A DNA stretch of 64,000 nucleotides from a candidate division SR1 bacterium Aalborg_AAW-1 (GCA_001007975.1 CP011268.1:558001-622000), one strand, 5' to 3'. Numbered from the stretch's first letter, positions 14,080 to 24,841 are shown. The notes: a model not told the origin generated them from the letters alone. Made by a program: numbers and translations.

Positions 14080-14948
14080 TGAAAAAAATCCTTCTTTGAT
14101 CTCTTATATGAAGTATGACCTTATGGTCAGTTGCTTTTGGTGAATCAACACAAGCAGTAGAATGTATGGAACAATATATGCCTGTTGTATCTACGACGTA
14201 TGCTCAATTTACGAAGATATATCCCTCTTCTCTTCTCAAAATTGCACAACAAAATCACAAAAATTATTGCTGTAAGTATCATAATGATCTGACATCGTCA
14301 TCTGTAGATACATTCTGTGCTGACAATCCTACAACGACTTACGTTGATTCTCCTTGGTTGTTTGATCATCTGGTAGATGTAGGATTTAGGTATCTGGATG
14401 GCGTAGAAGATCTCCAGTATGATGGAGCAGATGTTGATACGAAAGCTAAAGAATGGAGAGAAAAAATTATAGAACTCGCATCTGATCCTAATGGAGCTGT
14501 TCCTTTACAAATTCTTTCTGATTATACGACCTACCGATGAAATAGAAAAACTGACTTGAATATAGTTCAAAGCCAAGATGTAAGTTGTTCAGATTCTCTG
14601 CAAAGATTTGCTAGATATAATGCAGAACGAGATTCTCTTCCTCTGACTCAAAAGTACTATATCATCTGTGAACTGAGCTCTTGTATGGCAAGCAATCAAA
14701 AAAATACCTTCCTGACCGTGTGTCAAGCCGCTGCCCAAAAGAGAGTATTACAAGAAGATGATTATGTACAGTGAGTATTAGTTTATCAATGACAACAATC
14801 GCTTAATACCACGTTCAATGCTTATGCTCGTAGTTATATGAACCATAATAAACTTAATACCTTGTTAGAGAAGATTGTGACGATGGCGAAGTGAATGTGA
14901 TTTGTGGATAGTAAAGTCCCAGAGATGACAAGGATGTGTAGCGCATAG
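14079..14948 (+). CDS. secreted partner protein of the giant gene
   Basis: This 289-residue protein starts at an ATG sharing its A with the stop codon of the 4,097-residue gene, a strong sign of translational coupling. Residues 1-20 form a signal peptide (MKKILLGSLIGSMTLWSVAFG, with two glycines encoded by TGA) and the mature part starts around GESTQAVEC. The chain has about a dozen cysteines, including a CC pair, which suggests disulfides outside the membrane. No catalytic motif or known domain was recognised. The stop is TAG, followed by a terminator. I infer that it is exported together with the giant protein, perhaps as a chaperone or complex subunit. Confidence 0.85.
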
Positions 14949-14965
14949 AGAAATTATATAATAAT

Positions 14966-14998
14966 AAAAACATCAGATAGAATCTCTGATGTTTTTTT
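14966..14998. terminator. bidirectional terminator
   Basis: ACATCAGA pairs with TCTGATGT, flanked by an A-tract on one side and a T-tract on the other. It serves the giant-gene operon from the left and the small minus-strand gene from the right. Confidence 0.8.
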
Positions 14999-14999
14999 G

Positions 15000-15343
15000 T
15001 TATTGAATCATTTCAACATAATCAAACGCTACCATAAATTGAGTTATCGCTTCCTTGCGCTTAAGGTCACGATCATATCTAGAGTTAAATTCACCTATAA
15101 TATAAGTTTCTTTTTCTTCTTTGATATTAAACCAATGATCATTATAAGGACTTAGTTGGTATCTACTACAATTATCCTTTTTAAAATACCATAACATACC
15201 ACCTTCTGAAGGATTTGTTTTTTTATACCTTCATCATTAGGTATATAACCGTTTTGGCAAATAATAGCAGCAGTTTCTATTACTCGTTTGAAATTTTCTT
15301 TCAATTCGTCAGGATTTTTTCCTGAAATTTTAATTATACTCAT
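15000..15343 (-). pseudogene. small hypothetical protein interrupted by a frameshift
   Basis: Two overlapping minus-strand frames join into one plausible protein of about 114 residues if the frame slips at a seven-A run (seven T on the plus strand, 15218-15224). The first part runs MSIIKISGKNPDELK to NDEGIKK. The second continues TNPSEGGMLWYFKKDN to AFDYVEMIQ and ends at TAA 15000-15002. The ATG at 15343 is preferred over an upstream TTG. No family was recognised. The slip could be a true mutation, slippery-site expression or a homopolymer sequencing error. All glycines are GGN. Confidence 0.55.
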
Positions 15344-15382
15344 TTTATTAAAGTCAATAGATTTTGTATGAGAGAGATTTTC

Positions 15383-15411
15383 TTGCAACTGTGAGCCTTT
15401 TTCCGTATCAT
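15383..15411 (+). promoter_or_regulatory. promoter of the ABC-F gene
   Basis: TTGCAA, a 17-base spacer and TATCAT lie 33 bases before the ATG at 15445. It lies just upstream of the divergent minus-strand gene that starts at 15343. Confidence 0.55.
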
Positions 15412-15444
15412 AAAGCGTTATTTATATTATATGATGAGTTTATA

Positions 15445-16929
15445 ATGTCAGGAGCAAATAATAACGTTATCCTTCGTTTTGATAATGTGTCGTTTCACTA
15501 TGGTGAAGATAATAAGAAAAAAGTTATTCTCGATGAAGCAGATTTTTCGATTAGAGAAAATACGAAGATTACTATCATGGGGCAGAACGGAGCGTGAAAA
15601 TCTACTATCTTCAAAATGATACTAGGAGAACTAACACCTCAGTCAGGAAAGATTAATATTTCAGCAGGAGTAAAAATAGCAATTTCCAGACAGGTTATTC
15701 CACGTGATCAGATTGAAATGACCGTAAGAGAGTGGTTCGAGACAGCATTCGATGAAAAGGACTATCAACTCGACAAGAAAATCTCAGATGTACTCAGAGA
15801 AGTTAATCTCAATGCATCATTAGATAAACAACTCAAGGATTTTTCTGGAGGTCAACAAGCGAGATTGCTGCTTGCTTATGCGCTTATTCAAAAACCTGAT
15901 ATTCTTCTTCTCGACGAGCCGACCAATAATCTGGATAAAAATGGTATTGGAGAGTTGATTACGTTCTTGATGATGTATGAGAAGACGGTTGTAGTAATTT
16001 CTCATGATGCTGATTTCTTAAATTTGTTTACGGAAGGAGTACTGTATCTGAATGTGATGAAGCAGAAAGTAGAACAATATCGATGAGATTATAATGATGT
16101 TCAAGATCAGATTGCTGCTCAGATTGAGAAAGAACAAATGTTGAATGCTCGTGAAGAAAAAAGAATTGCTGATGCAAAAGAAAAAATTAATTTCTTTGCT
16201 AATAAGGGAGGTAAGATGCGTAAAATAGCTAATAAGATGCGTGATGAAGTAGAAGAAGCAGAGGATAATAAAGTTGATGTACGTAAAGATGATAAGACGA
16301 TTAAACTCTTTGAAATTCCTTTTGATAATTATATTGGGCCTATTGTGACGGTGAATAATGTATCTCTTATGAATACAGAAATTATGGAAGCCCAAACGTA
16401 TCACCTGCAGTTTCCCATAGAAGCAAAAAAAGGAGATAGGTATATTTTATCTGGTCCTAACGGTATTGGAAAATCTACACTCCTTAAGAGACTTATTCAT
16501 GCTCATGATGAAGACGCAACCATCCATAAGGATGTAAAAGTAGGCTATTATAGTCAAGATTTTGCAGCATTGGATATGAATATGACACCATGGGACGCTA
16601 TGCACGAGATGTCCAATCAAGTAACAGATCAAGAAGTCTATAAAGTAGCGTCTGCATTACTCCTTACAGGAGAAGTACTTAAAAATCCTATCTATATGAT
16701 GTCAGAAGGTCAGAAAGGTCTTCTTTCCTATGCAAGATTTGTGATCCAAAGACCTGACTTGTTGATTTTAGATGAACCAAGTAATCATATTAACTTCCGT
16801 CACTTGCCTATTATTGCACAAGCAATCAATAATTATAAAGGTGCAATTATTATGGTAAGTCATGATGAAACATTTGTCAGTCAGATCGATAATCTTCAAG
16901 AAATTGATCTTGGAAGATTGATTGGGTAG
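15445..16929 (+). CDS. ABC-F type ATPase (ribosome-associated)
   Basis: This 494-residue soluble protein has two ABC domains and no membrane segments, as in the ABC-F family (EttA/Uup/YbiT). Domain 1: Walker A GQNGAGKST at residues 46-54, signature SGGQQAR near 134, Walker B LLLDEPTNN near 154. The Walker A glycine before the Lys is TGA (15595-15597), one of the clearest proofs of recoding here. A basic, glutamate-rich linker (about 215-290) matches the ribosome-interacting linker. Domain 2: GPNGIGKST near 337-345, a degenerate signature MSEGQKG, and LDEPSNHIN near 443. ABC-F proteins bind the ribosomal E site and adjust translation; the exact subfamily is not resolved. The start at 15445 fits the family N-terminus and the promoter. 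Confidence 0.92.
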
Positions 16930-16958
16930 TGTATTTTATTTGGTAAACTCATTATCTT

Positions 16959-17150
16959 ATGAAGATATATATGTTTATGTTGCTTTGTCTCGCTATGGTG
17001 TCATGATGTACTACGGTTCAACCGTTACAATTTGAAGAGGAACCAGTAGCTCCTATACAGACTATCGAACAAGAAGAACCAACAGTGGAATCTGAAATTC
17101 CCTTAACAACTGATGAAGAGATCGTCACTCAGCCTGATACTAGTCTTTAA
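16959..17150 (+). CDS. short lipoprotein
   Basis: A 63-residue protein with a lipoprotein signal peptide, lipobox AMVSGC (the Gly is TGA), then an acidic Glu/Thr/Pro-rich tail with no fold visible. The cysteine would be lipid-modified at the outer face of the membrane. It lies 29 bases after the ABC-F gene and 18 bases before the DUF4230-like gene, so the three probably share a transcript. The function is unknown; the tail could be a spacer or cell-wall contact. Confidence 0.7.
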
Positions 17151-17168
17151 TATCTTCTCTTATTACTT

Positions 17169-17789
17169 ATGAAGAATTTTCTTTTTTTACTTGTGGGGTT
17201 GTTACTTGGTATAGGTGGATTATTTGCTGCCTATTTCTATCGAAACCAATCCCAATCTCAGTATATTATGACGACAACATCGACGATTGTCGACAAATTG
17301 CAGTCTACGAGCAAACTCAGTAGCGCAACTATGACGGTAACGAAGATATTAGAATCACAAAAAGATCTTTCTGACACGTTGTTGGGGTTTGAAATACTTG
17401 GTCAGATTGAGAAGGTTCTCTTTGATGATAAGATGATTATGACGGTAGAATGAGTCGTCAATGCAGGTATTGACTTGAGTAAAATTACTACAGGTGATGT
17501 TCAAGTTGTACGTGAAGGTACAAATACTTTTATAAAGATTAATCTCCCTGATGCAGATATTTTCGATGTGTATCTTACGGAGAAAACAAAGCCTTTTGAA
17601 CGCTCGATTGGTATACTCTCGAAGTGAGATGTGAATCTCGAGACACAGATGAGAAACCAAGCCATCCAAGCTATCAGAACAGAAGCGCTCAGTGGAACAT
17701 TATTAGAACAAGCGACAACAAGTGCACAAACGACAATTACTAAGCTTCTCCATACTATCGATAGTGGATATGTGGTAGAGTATCAGTAA
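17169..17789 (+). CDS. DUF4230-like membrane-anchored protein
   Basis: A 206-residue protein with one N-terminal transmembrane segment (residues 4-24) followed by an extracytoplasmic domain. The motif VNAGIDLSKI followed by a beta strand and KINLPDADIFDVYL matches the DUF4230 pattern as I know it (a GxDLS core, then a xLPxxxI strand). The C-terminal half is helical, with repeated Gln/Ala/Thr. Two glycines (at 17452 and 17626) are TGA. It lies directly behind the short lipoprotein gene. DUF4230 has no established biochemical role. Confidence 0.75.
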
Positions 17790-17983
17790 AAGAATCTCTT
17801 GAAATAGCATATATATATATAACTATATACTAGTTCGTGATTGTAAAATCATGAGTAATTGTCTTCAGGTAAGGTAACTATTCCGTAGGTCATAGATTTA
17901 CCTATGTTATCAGAAATTCAGATTATCATCTGAAAAAATCTATAATGAAATAAAAAGAATGTAAATTAAAAAATCAAACAAAA

Positions 17984-18745
17984 ATGAAAAATTTCAAGAG
18001 CTTCGCTCACCTTATGTTGGTAGTATGCCTATCCATGTTTTCACTCATCTCATGTATAAAAGATGATGACTTAATCCAAGAAGAACAGAATTCAGATCTT
18101 GCATCCAAAGCTCAAGTGGAGTCTAAGTATCAAACTATGGCTGCTACAGCTACTTCTATTCTCTCAGCAACTAGTGCATGGGATATTCCAACACAGTTCT
18201 TTAAAGCAAATCAAGTATATAAGAATAATTATATACACTTGAAACAAAAAACTGGAGAATGTAGTTGGACTAATTATGTATTAAATGCTGGAGCAATAGC
18301 TAGAGCAAAGGGATATTCCTATCCAGCAACTTATGCTCAGGTGACTGCTGTAAAGAATTGGACAGGATCAAATGCACTTATCACGAAATTAAACCAATAT
18401 AGAAGTGCTAATGATGCAAGTAAAGTTTCAGGTGAAATTAAATCTTTTTCTAAAAACTCAACAGGAAGATTTAATATGGTAAAACAAATGATTAATCATT
18501 TGGATACTAGAAAAACACCCTTTATTGCATTAGCTTCTTATTCAGGTATAGGGCATTATTATATTGTTTGGAGTATAGATTGGAAAGTAGGTGTAACTGG
18601 TTCAGAAATATGGTTTACTAATACATTAGATCCAGTATATTCAAGCTTTGATACACAAGTGCGAAATATGAATTTTTCGGACTTCTTAGATCTAATGGAA
18701 GATAATCCAGATGCTTCCTACTATAATTCTCTCTTTCTTTGGTAA
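17984..18745 (+). CDS. C39-like cysteine-peptidase-fold lipoprotein
   Basis: A 253-residue lipoprotein with signal peptide and lipobox SLISC. The mature domain resembles papain-like/C39-type peptidases. TGECSW near residue 87 would carry the nucleophile Cys at the head of a helix, GHYYIVW near 197 the His, and a later FTNTLDP strand the acidic residue. All ten glycines are GGN and none is TGA, unlike its neighbours. The leader is A-rich (ACAAAAATG) without a Shine-Dalgarno. A possible promoter, TTCAGA-N18-TATAAT, ends at 17946. The style is that of Bacteroidetes lipoproteins. A degenerate relative is encoded at 46300. Peptidase activity is inferred, not shown. The upstream 17790-17983 otherwise holds only AT-rich sequence. 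Confidence 0.75.
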   Translation: MKNFKSFAHLMLVVCLSMFSLISCIKDDDLIQEEQNSDLASKAQVESKYQTMAATATSILSATSAWDIPTQFFKANQVYKNNYIHLKQKTGECSWTNYVLNAGAIARAKGYSYPATYAQVTAVKNWTGSNALITKLNQYRSANDASKVSGEIKSFSKNSTGRFNMVKQMINHLDTRKTPFIALASYSGIGHYYIVWSIDWKVGVTGSEIWFTNTLDPVYSSFDTQVRNMNFSDFLDLMEDNPDASYYNSLFLW

Positions 18746-18754
18746 AATTATTAC

Positions 18755-18780
18755 AGTGGAGGTTATTCCTCCACTTGTTT
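18755..18780 (+). terminator. terminator after the peptidase-like gene
   Basis: AGTGGAGG pairs with CCTCCACT around a TTATT loop and is followed by TTGTTT. Confidence 0.7.
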
Positions 18781-18812
18781 AAGGTTTTGGTTTATAAAAA
18801 TATTACAGTATT

Positions 18813-19601
18813 ATGATTAAATTTTTTCTTCCTGTCTTGTTTTTATTATCTTTTCTAATTAGTTGATGTACACAAATAAACCCTATAGATAATGATTTTG
18901 TAAAAACTGATTCTTCTCAAGAAACAGAAAGAATATTACATTCTGTACAACAAAAGGTTATATCACAGGTTAGTATTTTGGATGATTATATAAAAGATGA
19001 ATTTATGAATCGCTGTACTGTAGAACAGGAATATGAAGATGGTAATAGTTATCTTTGTACTAATATTCCATTATATATTCATAGCTATACTATACCGTCA
19101 CTCAATCTAAAATGACGAATCTATGATAGAAATTATTATCAACTTAATGAATATTCTGCTCCATTTTATCTCACAACATGAGATCATAGATCATTTGTTG
19201 TAAGTGGAAACATGCTGATTGATAAATTCATGACAGGGAATGATAAAGATCAACTATGATTTAATGATTACGATTTTTATATAGAAAAGAAATATTTTTG
19301 ATCTGGAGAAACTCAGCAAAATGTTATTGATAATATAAAAAATATGCAATTTTCTGGATATATGTTAGAGCAGGATAGTTTGGTCACAGGTAAACAATCT
19401 TATCAAAGATATGATGGTGATTATGATATTTATCAGATTACATATAAAATCAATCCAGAGAGGTCAATTTATCCACTTATGTCTGTCACATATATCTTTT
19501 CACCTGAAGATAAAGATTATTACTATGTGGAATATAGTAAAACAGATGGAGGAATATGGTTTAAAACAGAAATTAATAGATTACAATTGTTTGTAGAATA
19601 A
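18813..19601 (+). CDS. lipoprotein, family unknown
   Basis: A 262-residue lipoprotein. The signal peptide runs MIKFFLPVLFLLSFLISGC, with the lipobox Gly encoded by TGA, and the cysteine is at residue 19. The mature part is rich in Tyr, Asp and Asn with alternating strands, and I recognise no family. Several further glycines are TGA, so it belongs to the resident genome. It ends in a bidirectional terminator shared with clpB. A surface role is likely from the signal peptide only. Confidence 0.75.
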
Positions 19602-19611
19602 AATTGTAATA

Positions 19612-19647
19612 TAAAAAAAACCTAAGCAAATCGCCTAGGTCTTTTTT
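19612..19647. terminator. bidirectional terminator
   Basis: ACCTAAG pairs with CCTAGGT (one G-U pair) between an A-run and a T-run. It separates the convergent lipoprotein and clpB genes. Confidence 0.75.
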
Positions 19648-22290
19648 CTATGATGAGATTTGGAATCTCTTATGGTTGTAGTCGATAATAATATGTTCTC
19701 AATCGGTTATCTCCCCATTGATAATTGCTCATGCGAGGAGATCTAAAATATACTTTTGTATAACTCTCTTCAGTGGTCTAGCACCGAACACAGGATCATA
19801 TCATAATGTAGCAAGTTCATCTTTTGCTTGGTCAGTAATGTTCAGATCAATATCTTTTTCTTTTTTGAGTAGAGTGATGATGGTTTTGAGTTGAACATCA
19901 ACGATAGCTCTCAATGATACTTGCGAAATAGGATCGAAGATGATAATGTCATCAATTCTATTAAGAAACTCTGGACGGAAATGAGATTTATATTCAGTCA
20001 TGAGTATTTCATTGAGTTCTTCTTTCCTCTGTTGATATTCTTCTGGTTGTATGGTATCATAATTGGCAAGTTTATCCATGATAGTTTGACTTCCAAGATT
20101 AGTCGTCATGATGATGATGGTATTTTTGAAATTGACGGTACGACCTTTGCTATCAGTGAGACGTCCATCATCTAGTATTTGGAGAAATACATGAAATACA
20201 TCAGGATGTGCTTTTTCAATTTCATCAAAGAGTATGACAGAATATGGTTTTCTTCTTACTGCTTCGGTGAGTTGTCCACCTTCATCATGTCAAATATATC
20301 CTGGAGGTGAGCCGATGAGACGAGAGACAGCATGTTTTTCCATATATTCTGACATATCGATACGAATCATAGCATGAGGGTCATTGAAGAGGTAGTCAGC
20401 AAGTGATTTGGCTAATTCTGTTTTACCAACTCCTGTTGGTCCTGCAAAGATGAACGATCCTATAGGTCTATGAGGATCTTGTAATCAAGCTCTACTGCGT
20501 CTGATTGCACTACTCACTGATGATACTGCACTACTTTGACCAATAACTTTATTATTGAGCCATTCTTCGATATGGTTGAGTTTATCGATATCCTTTTCGA
20601 CGAGTTTAGATGCTGGGATACCTGTCCAACGTGAAATAACCTGAGCTATATCTTCAGGAGTAACGATATCATTAACATGGAGCTGTCCATTTGCACGTTC
20701 TTGTTGGATACGAGATTCGAGTTCTTGGAGCTGAGATTGCAAAGTAGGGAGCTGACCGTAACGCAGTTCGGCTACTTTATTATAGTCAGTTTGTTTTTCA
20801 GCGAGCTGTGCCTGGTGTTCTGTTTGAACAATTTGGTCCTTGAGTTCTTTTTCTTTGATGAGTAGAGATCTTTCTTGATCCCATTCGTATTTCAATGCTT
20901 GATGCTGTTCTTTCAATGAGGCGAGCTCAGACTCGATATGGGTCAGGCGGTGTTGCTTTTTTTCATCTTTTTTATCTTTGAATTCCATACTTATAGCTTC
21001 TTTTTCTACTTCAAGATTGCGAATTTTTCTCTCTAAGTCCGTGATTTCTGGAGGGAGTGATATCAAATTCATTTTCACTGCTGCTGTCGCTTCATCCATC
21101 AGATCGATAGCTTTGTCAGGTAAGAATCTATCATTGATATATTTGATACTCAAGTCTACAGCTGATACTATGGCAGAATCTGCAATTTTGACTCCATGAT
21201 ATCTTTCATAATTCTCTTTGATTCCACGAAGTATAGAGACTGCATCGTCACGTTGTGGTTCATCAACAATAACTGGCTGAAATCTACGTTCAAGTGCAGC
21301 ATCTTTCTCGATGTATTTGCGATATTCATTGAGCGTTGTAGCTCCGATGACACGAATTCTTCCACGAGCAAGAGCTGGTTTGAGAATGTTTCATAGGTCC
21401 GATGATCCTTCTGTTTTCCCGGCTCCTACAATAGTATGTAACTCATCAATAAATAAAATTACTTCTCCATTGAGCTGGTCGATAAGTTCAAAGATCTTAT
21501 TAATCTTTTTTTCAAATGCGCCACGGTATTCAGTACCTGACATAAGATCACTCATACGTAATTCAAATATTTTTTTATCTTGCAAGGTATCAGGTACCTC
21601 GCCCTTAATGATGCGTTGAGCAAGTCATTCGACAAGAGCTGTTTTTCCTACTCCAGGATCACCTACAAGAACAGGATTGTTTTTCGTTCTACGAGAAAGT
21701 ATTTGCATAGTACGTCTAATTTCCTCATCACGACCGATAATAGGATCCATCTTACCATGTTCTGCTTGCGCAGTAATATCAATAGCATATTCTCAAAGTG
21801 CTTGTAGAAGTTCTGATCTGTCTGAGGTTTCCTTTGATGATGACTGTTGAGAGGTGTCTTTTATGACGTTTATGATGTTCTTATCCGTAATACCGTATTC
21901 TTTGAGAAAAGAAGCTATCTGATTGTCATATCTGATGAGTGCTATAAGAAGATGTTCACAAGATACAAGTGGCGCGTGAAGTTCTTCTTTAATATTGTCA
22001 GATTTTACGAGTATAACTTGAAGATTTCTTGATATGGCAAAATCACTCGATCCTTGGATTTTGGGTTGGTTAGTATTATACTCAGTGAGCGCATGAACGA
22101 ATGTTATATAGTCTGTATGATTCTGTTCGAATAGTGTTTTTATGACTGATTTGACTGGTGAATTGTGTTGTTTAATCAGTGATTCAAGGAGATGAAATGG
22201 TGTCATTTCAGAAGCATCGTATTTGATTGCAAGTGTACTAGCTTCCTGTAGAGCTTCTTGAGCTAATGTTGTAAAGTTTTTTAAATCCAT
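19648..22290 (-). CDS. clpB: ClpB disaggregase (Hsp104/ClpB AAA+)
   Basis: An 880-residue protein, close to the usual length of about 860. It has a Clp N-domain (about 1-150), AAA-1 with Walker A GDPGVGKT near residue 210 and FIDELHT, a long coiled-coil middle domain (about 400-520), AAA-2 with GPTGVGKTE near 616, DEIEKAH and TNLGS, and a C-terminal [14 protein letters not shown] whose first Gly is TGA. ClpB works with DnaK to pull apart aggregates under stress. It starts from a promoter with a CIRCE-like inverted repeat, the same module found before dnaK. The gene uses few TGA codons relative to its length. Confidence 0.96.
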
Positions 22291-22312
22291 CTTTTGTATT
22301 GTATGATATAAA

Positions 22313-22337
22313 TAGCACGTAAGTTTACTAGGTGCTA
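22313..22337 (-). promoter_or_regulatory. CIRCE-like HrcA operator of clpB
   Basis: Read on the minus strand, TAGCACCT, nine bases, then ACGTGCTA. The classical CIRCE is TTAGCACTC-N9-GAGTGCTAA. Spacing and core match, and the inner bases differ in the same way as at dnaK. It sits at the transcription start, where a repressor would block initiation. Confidence 0.85.
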
Positions 22338-22364
22338 TATTAATCCATTTTTTAAAAAAATCAA
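22337..22364 (-). promoter_or_regulatory. clpB promoter
   Basis: On the minus strand, TTGATT, a 16-base A/T spacer and TAATAT. The -10 touches the operator by one base, exactly as at dnaK. Confidence 0.8.
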
Positions 22365-22380
22365 GAGAAATTTATTATGT

Positions 22381-22406
22381 TAAAAAATCTAAGCTATTGC
22401 TTAGAT
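22381..22406 (-). terminator. terminator of the envelope operon
   Basis: ATCTAAGC pairs with GCTTAGAT around a four-base loop, followed on the minus strand by a T-run. It follows the membrane protein gene ending at 22419. Confidence 0.8.
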
Positions 22407-22418
22407 TATAATCTGTTA

Positions 22419-23174
22419 TTATTGTTGAGGGATCTCTACGGTTACTTCATCTTCCACTTCTTGTGTCTGAGTAATATCAGCGAGTTGTGGTATAAAGAGA
22501 GGATTATTTCATCAACTATAGATGCTGTAATATATTTGTGTCCATATTCCATGCATGAGAGGTATAAGAACATATGATATTAAGAATGGAGAAAGAATAT
22601 ACAGATAGAGTGAGTTTGTTCCCATAGTAGCTTCACCAGCATCAGTACTTCCCATTGTCATAGAATAAATAGCCATATAGACAACGAGGGTTAATCCGAA
22701 TCATAATGTACTACCAATAAGATTTGATGCTGCATAACTAGGATTGGTTGTGAATTCTACTAGAGTATAACTGATAAAAAAAGCAAACATAACATGAATT
22801 GCATAAACAAAGAGTAGTGATGTTAGTTCTCCACTCATCATCAAATAGATTGGCAAGAAAAGGAGAACAAGTAAACCATTGGCGAGTACTGAAAATCCAA
22901 ACATTTTACCAAAATCATAATAGTCCTGACCAAAAGCCATGTTAAGAAGACCAGAGAATATTCCCATCCCAATCAGGGTCACCACAAATGATACAATTAC
23001 AAGAATAAATGCCATAAACATACCAGCGCTTTTCACAAAAAAACTAGATCACAATACTTGCATCAGAGCGAATACGAGAATAGCTAATACAAATCAAATC
23101 AGGAGTCAGATTCAAGTTTTTCCAATTAATTGTCATCCGCCAGGATTTTGTGGTTCAGTGAATAATGAAGACAT
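22419..23174 (-). CDS. multi-pass membrane protein
   Basis: A 251-residue protein with five or six hydrophobic segments between residues 20 and 210, then a short polar, Gln/Glu-rich tail. The start ATG at 23174 opens MSSLFTEPQNPGGG; many glycines in the first 50 residues are TGA. It is the last gene of a four-gene minus-strand operon with two lipoproteins and a small membrane protein. No transporter or enzyme motif was recognised. The shape resembles small integral membrane families such as Yip1/DUF-type, but this is not a firm match. Confidence 0.8.
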
Positions 23175-23208
23175 GTGTGATTCCTTAACGATAAAAGATA
23201 GTATAATG

Positions 23209-23811
23209 TTATGGCTTTGCTGAAAAATTACAAGAAATCGTATTCATCATGTCTTGTAATGTAGTGACATTGTCTTTATTTGATGTACTAGCAGAGATGG
23301 TAATAACTTCTGATAACCTATGTAAATAAGTTTGTACAAAATACAGTGTCTCTGAAGAATTGGTTGTTGGTGCTATACGATAGATACTAAAAGTATTTGT
23401 GATTTTCGGTATGCTGAGAGCAGAACAATTCAGTGTCGATTTTTCAAACTTGATGGATTTATATTGTCACCGTGTATAGGCCATTCATCCAATGCCAGCT
23501 TGTACATAGTCTTCAAGAGACGCATTAGGAACGAGTTTGTCGCTTGAAATAACAATATTATCATAAAAACCATCTCCTTGAAATGAAGAATAGACAGCAA
23601 TAATTTTTTTGACAATTCTTGAATCAACTCGATTACTTACTTCTCCTGAACTGTAAGAATTTGGTATTGTAAATACATAAGAACTAAATGATATATCCTG
23701 TGTAGTGTTTGTCTCAGTAGTGTTTGAAGTTCAAAAACATCCAGAAAGAATAAATATCATACTGAATATAAGAAGTTTTCATCAATATCTAGATAGTGAG
23801 TAATGGAACAT
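23209..23811 (-). CDS. lipoprotein, envelope operon
   Basis: A 200-residue lipoprotein. After a basic N-terminus the lipobox is ILSGC near residue 23. The mature part has alternating beta strands and ends MNTISCNFSAKP. No family was recognised. Its ATG lies one base after the TAA of the preceding 97-residue gene (TAACATG), so translation is probably coupled. Its length and layout are like PsbP/DUF1795-type lipoproteins, a weak resemblance only. Confidence 0.75.
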
Positions 23812-23812
23812 G

Positions 23813-24106
23813 TTATCTCAAGAAAATATAGACAAGTGCAAGTATTACACCAAGTATTGTTCCAATGACAAATGATCTCATTTGTATAGCAGCATGATTA
23901 TTGATGTCATCAGTATTGATGATGGCTAACTTTGAGATGATATATCAAAACATCATACCACACAAGACGAGATATCCTGGAATTATATATTCTAACAATG
24001 ATGTATAGTATGTTCAGAAAAGAAACTCTCATCTTAAAAAAAATACCCCTACAAATATTGTGAGCACATAATAGATGATCTTTACAATATTATAGAAGTA
24101 CTGCAT
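23813..24106 (-). CDS. small membrane protein, three helices
   Basis: A 97-residue protein with hydrophobic segments at about residues 8-24, 38-56 and 78-96, a layout typical of small envelope subunits. Three glycines are TGA. It sits second in the four-gene operon, 33 bases after a lipoprotein and one base before the next. No family was recognised. Confidence 0.75.
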
Positions 24107-24138
24107 GTATAAGAAAGTGTTAGGAGAATAAATTATAA

Positions 24139-24651
24139 TTATTGTGTAACACCAGTTGTATTATCAATAACTGATTTAACTACATCAGAATCATTATTAT
24201 CTCCTGATGTAAGGGCCACTGTTCCTGAAGCAATAGTATCTACTTCCCCACTTACTGTTTCAATAACAGATGGATCTGCAACTGATGAATCTGCACCACT
24301 TGTTGCATTGTTTTCGTCTATAACCGTGTCGTTACTATTTGGAACTTCACATCATTTTTCTTCATATGTTGATTTATATGCTACAGCGGTTGCAAGGGCT
24401 TGAGAACAGACTTGGTTAAGATCAGATTCTGGAAGTGTTTTCCATGCGCTTACTGCTTGGTCTATTACAGCATGAGCTTCTGAGCTACTTTCCCCAGATT
24501 TGTCAGCAACACATCTCATAAGCTTCACATAATCATTACAAGAAGCTACAGTAAATTCTTCTGTTTTACTATCTTTTGATTTGCCGAAACATCAAGCAAG
24601 CACAAGAGCAGAGAGAAGAACTCCACCAATCATAAGTCATTTTTTGTTCAT
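24139..24651 (-). CDS. lipoprotein, first gene of the envelope operon
   Basis: A 170-residue lipoprotein with signal peptide MNKKGLMIGGVLLSALVLAGC; the lipobox Gly is TGA. The mature N-half has four cysteines spread as in a small disulfide-bonded helical domain (SCNDYVKLMRCVADKSG to LNQVCSQAL to EKGCEVP). This spacing recalls short secreted helical domains found in CPR lipoproteins. The C-terminal 60 residues are low-complexity Asp/Ser/Thr/Val, likely a disordered linker. It probably opens the operon that continues to 22419. Confidence 0.75.
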
Positions 24652-24841
24652 AATACAACTATACAATATAGGATAAAAATCATATACTCAAACCAAATAA
24701 TGTGTATATCAATAGACATGTATAGACACTTACACAGGTATTGCAAGTCTTTTTACACTTTTTTCACATTTTTTTTACATTGTCATTGAAGATATAAAAA
24801 TCAATCATATATATAGTCTTATTTATATGGATTTCTTATAC

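Noticed and set aside
15595-15597. TGA as tryptophan (code 4) or selenocysteine
   Set aside because: This TGA replaces the Walker A glycine; other TGAs also fall at conserved glycines; TGG is still used for Trp; and no SECIS-like structure repeats after the TGAs.
16018-16404. Minus-strand ORF rich in Phe and Ile opposite the ABC-F linker
   Set aside because: It is the antisense of the charged linker; the hydrophobicity is an artefact of complementing Lys/Glu codons.
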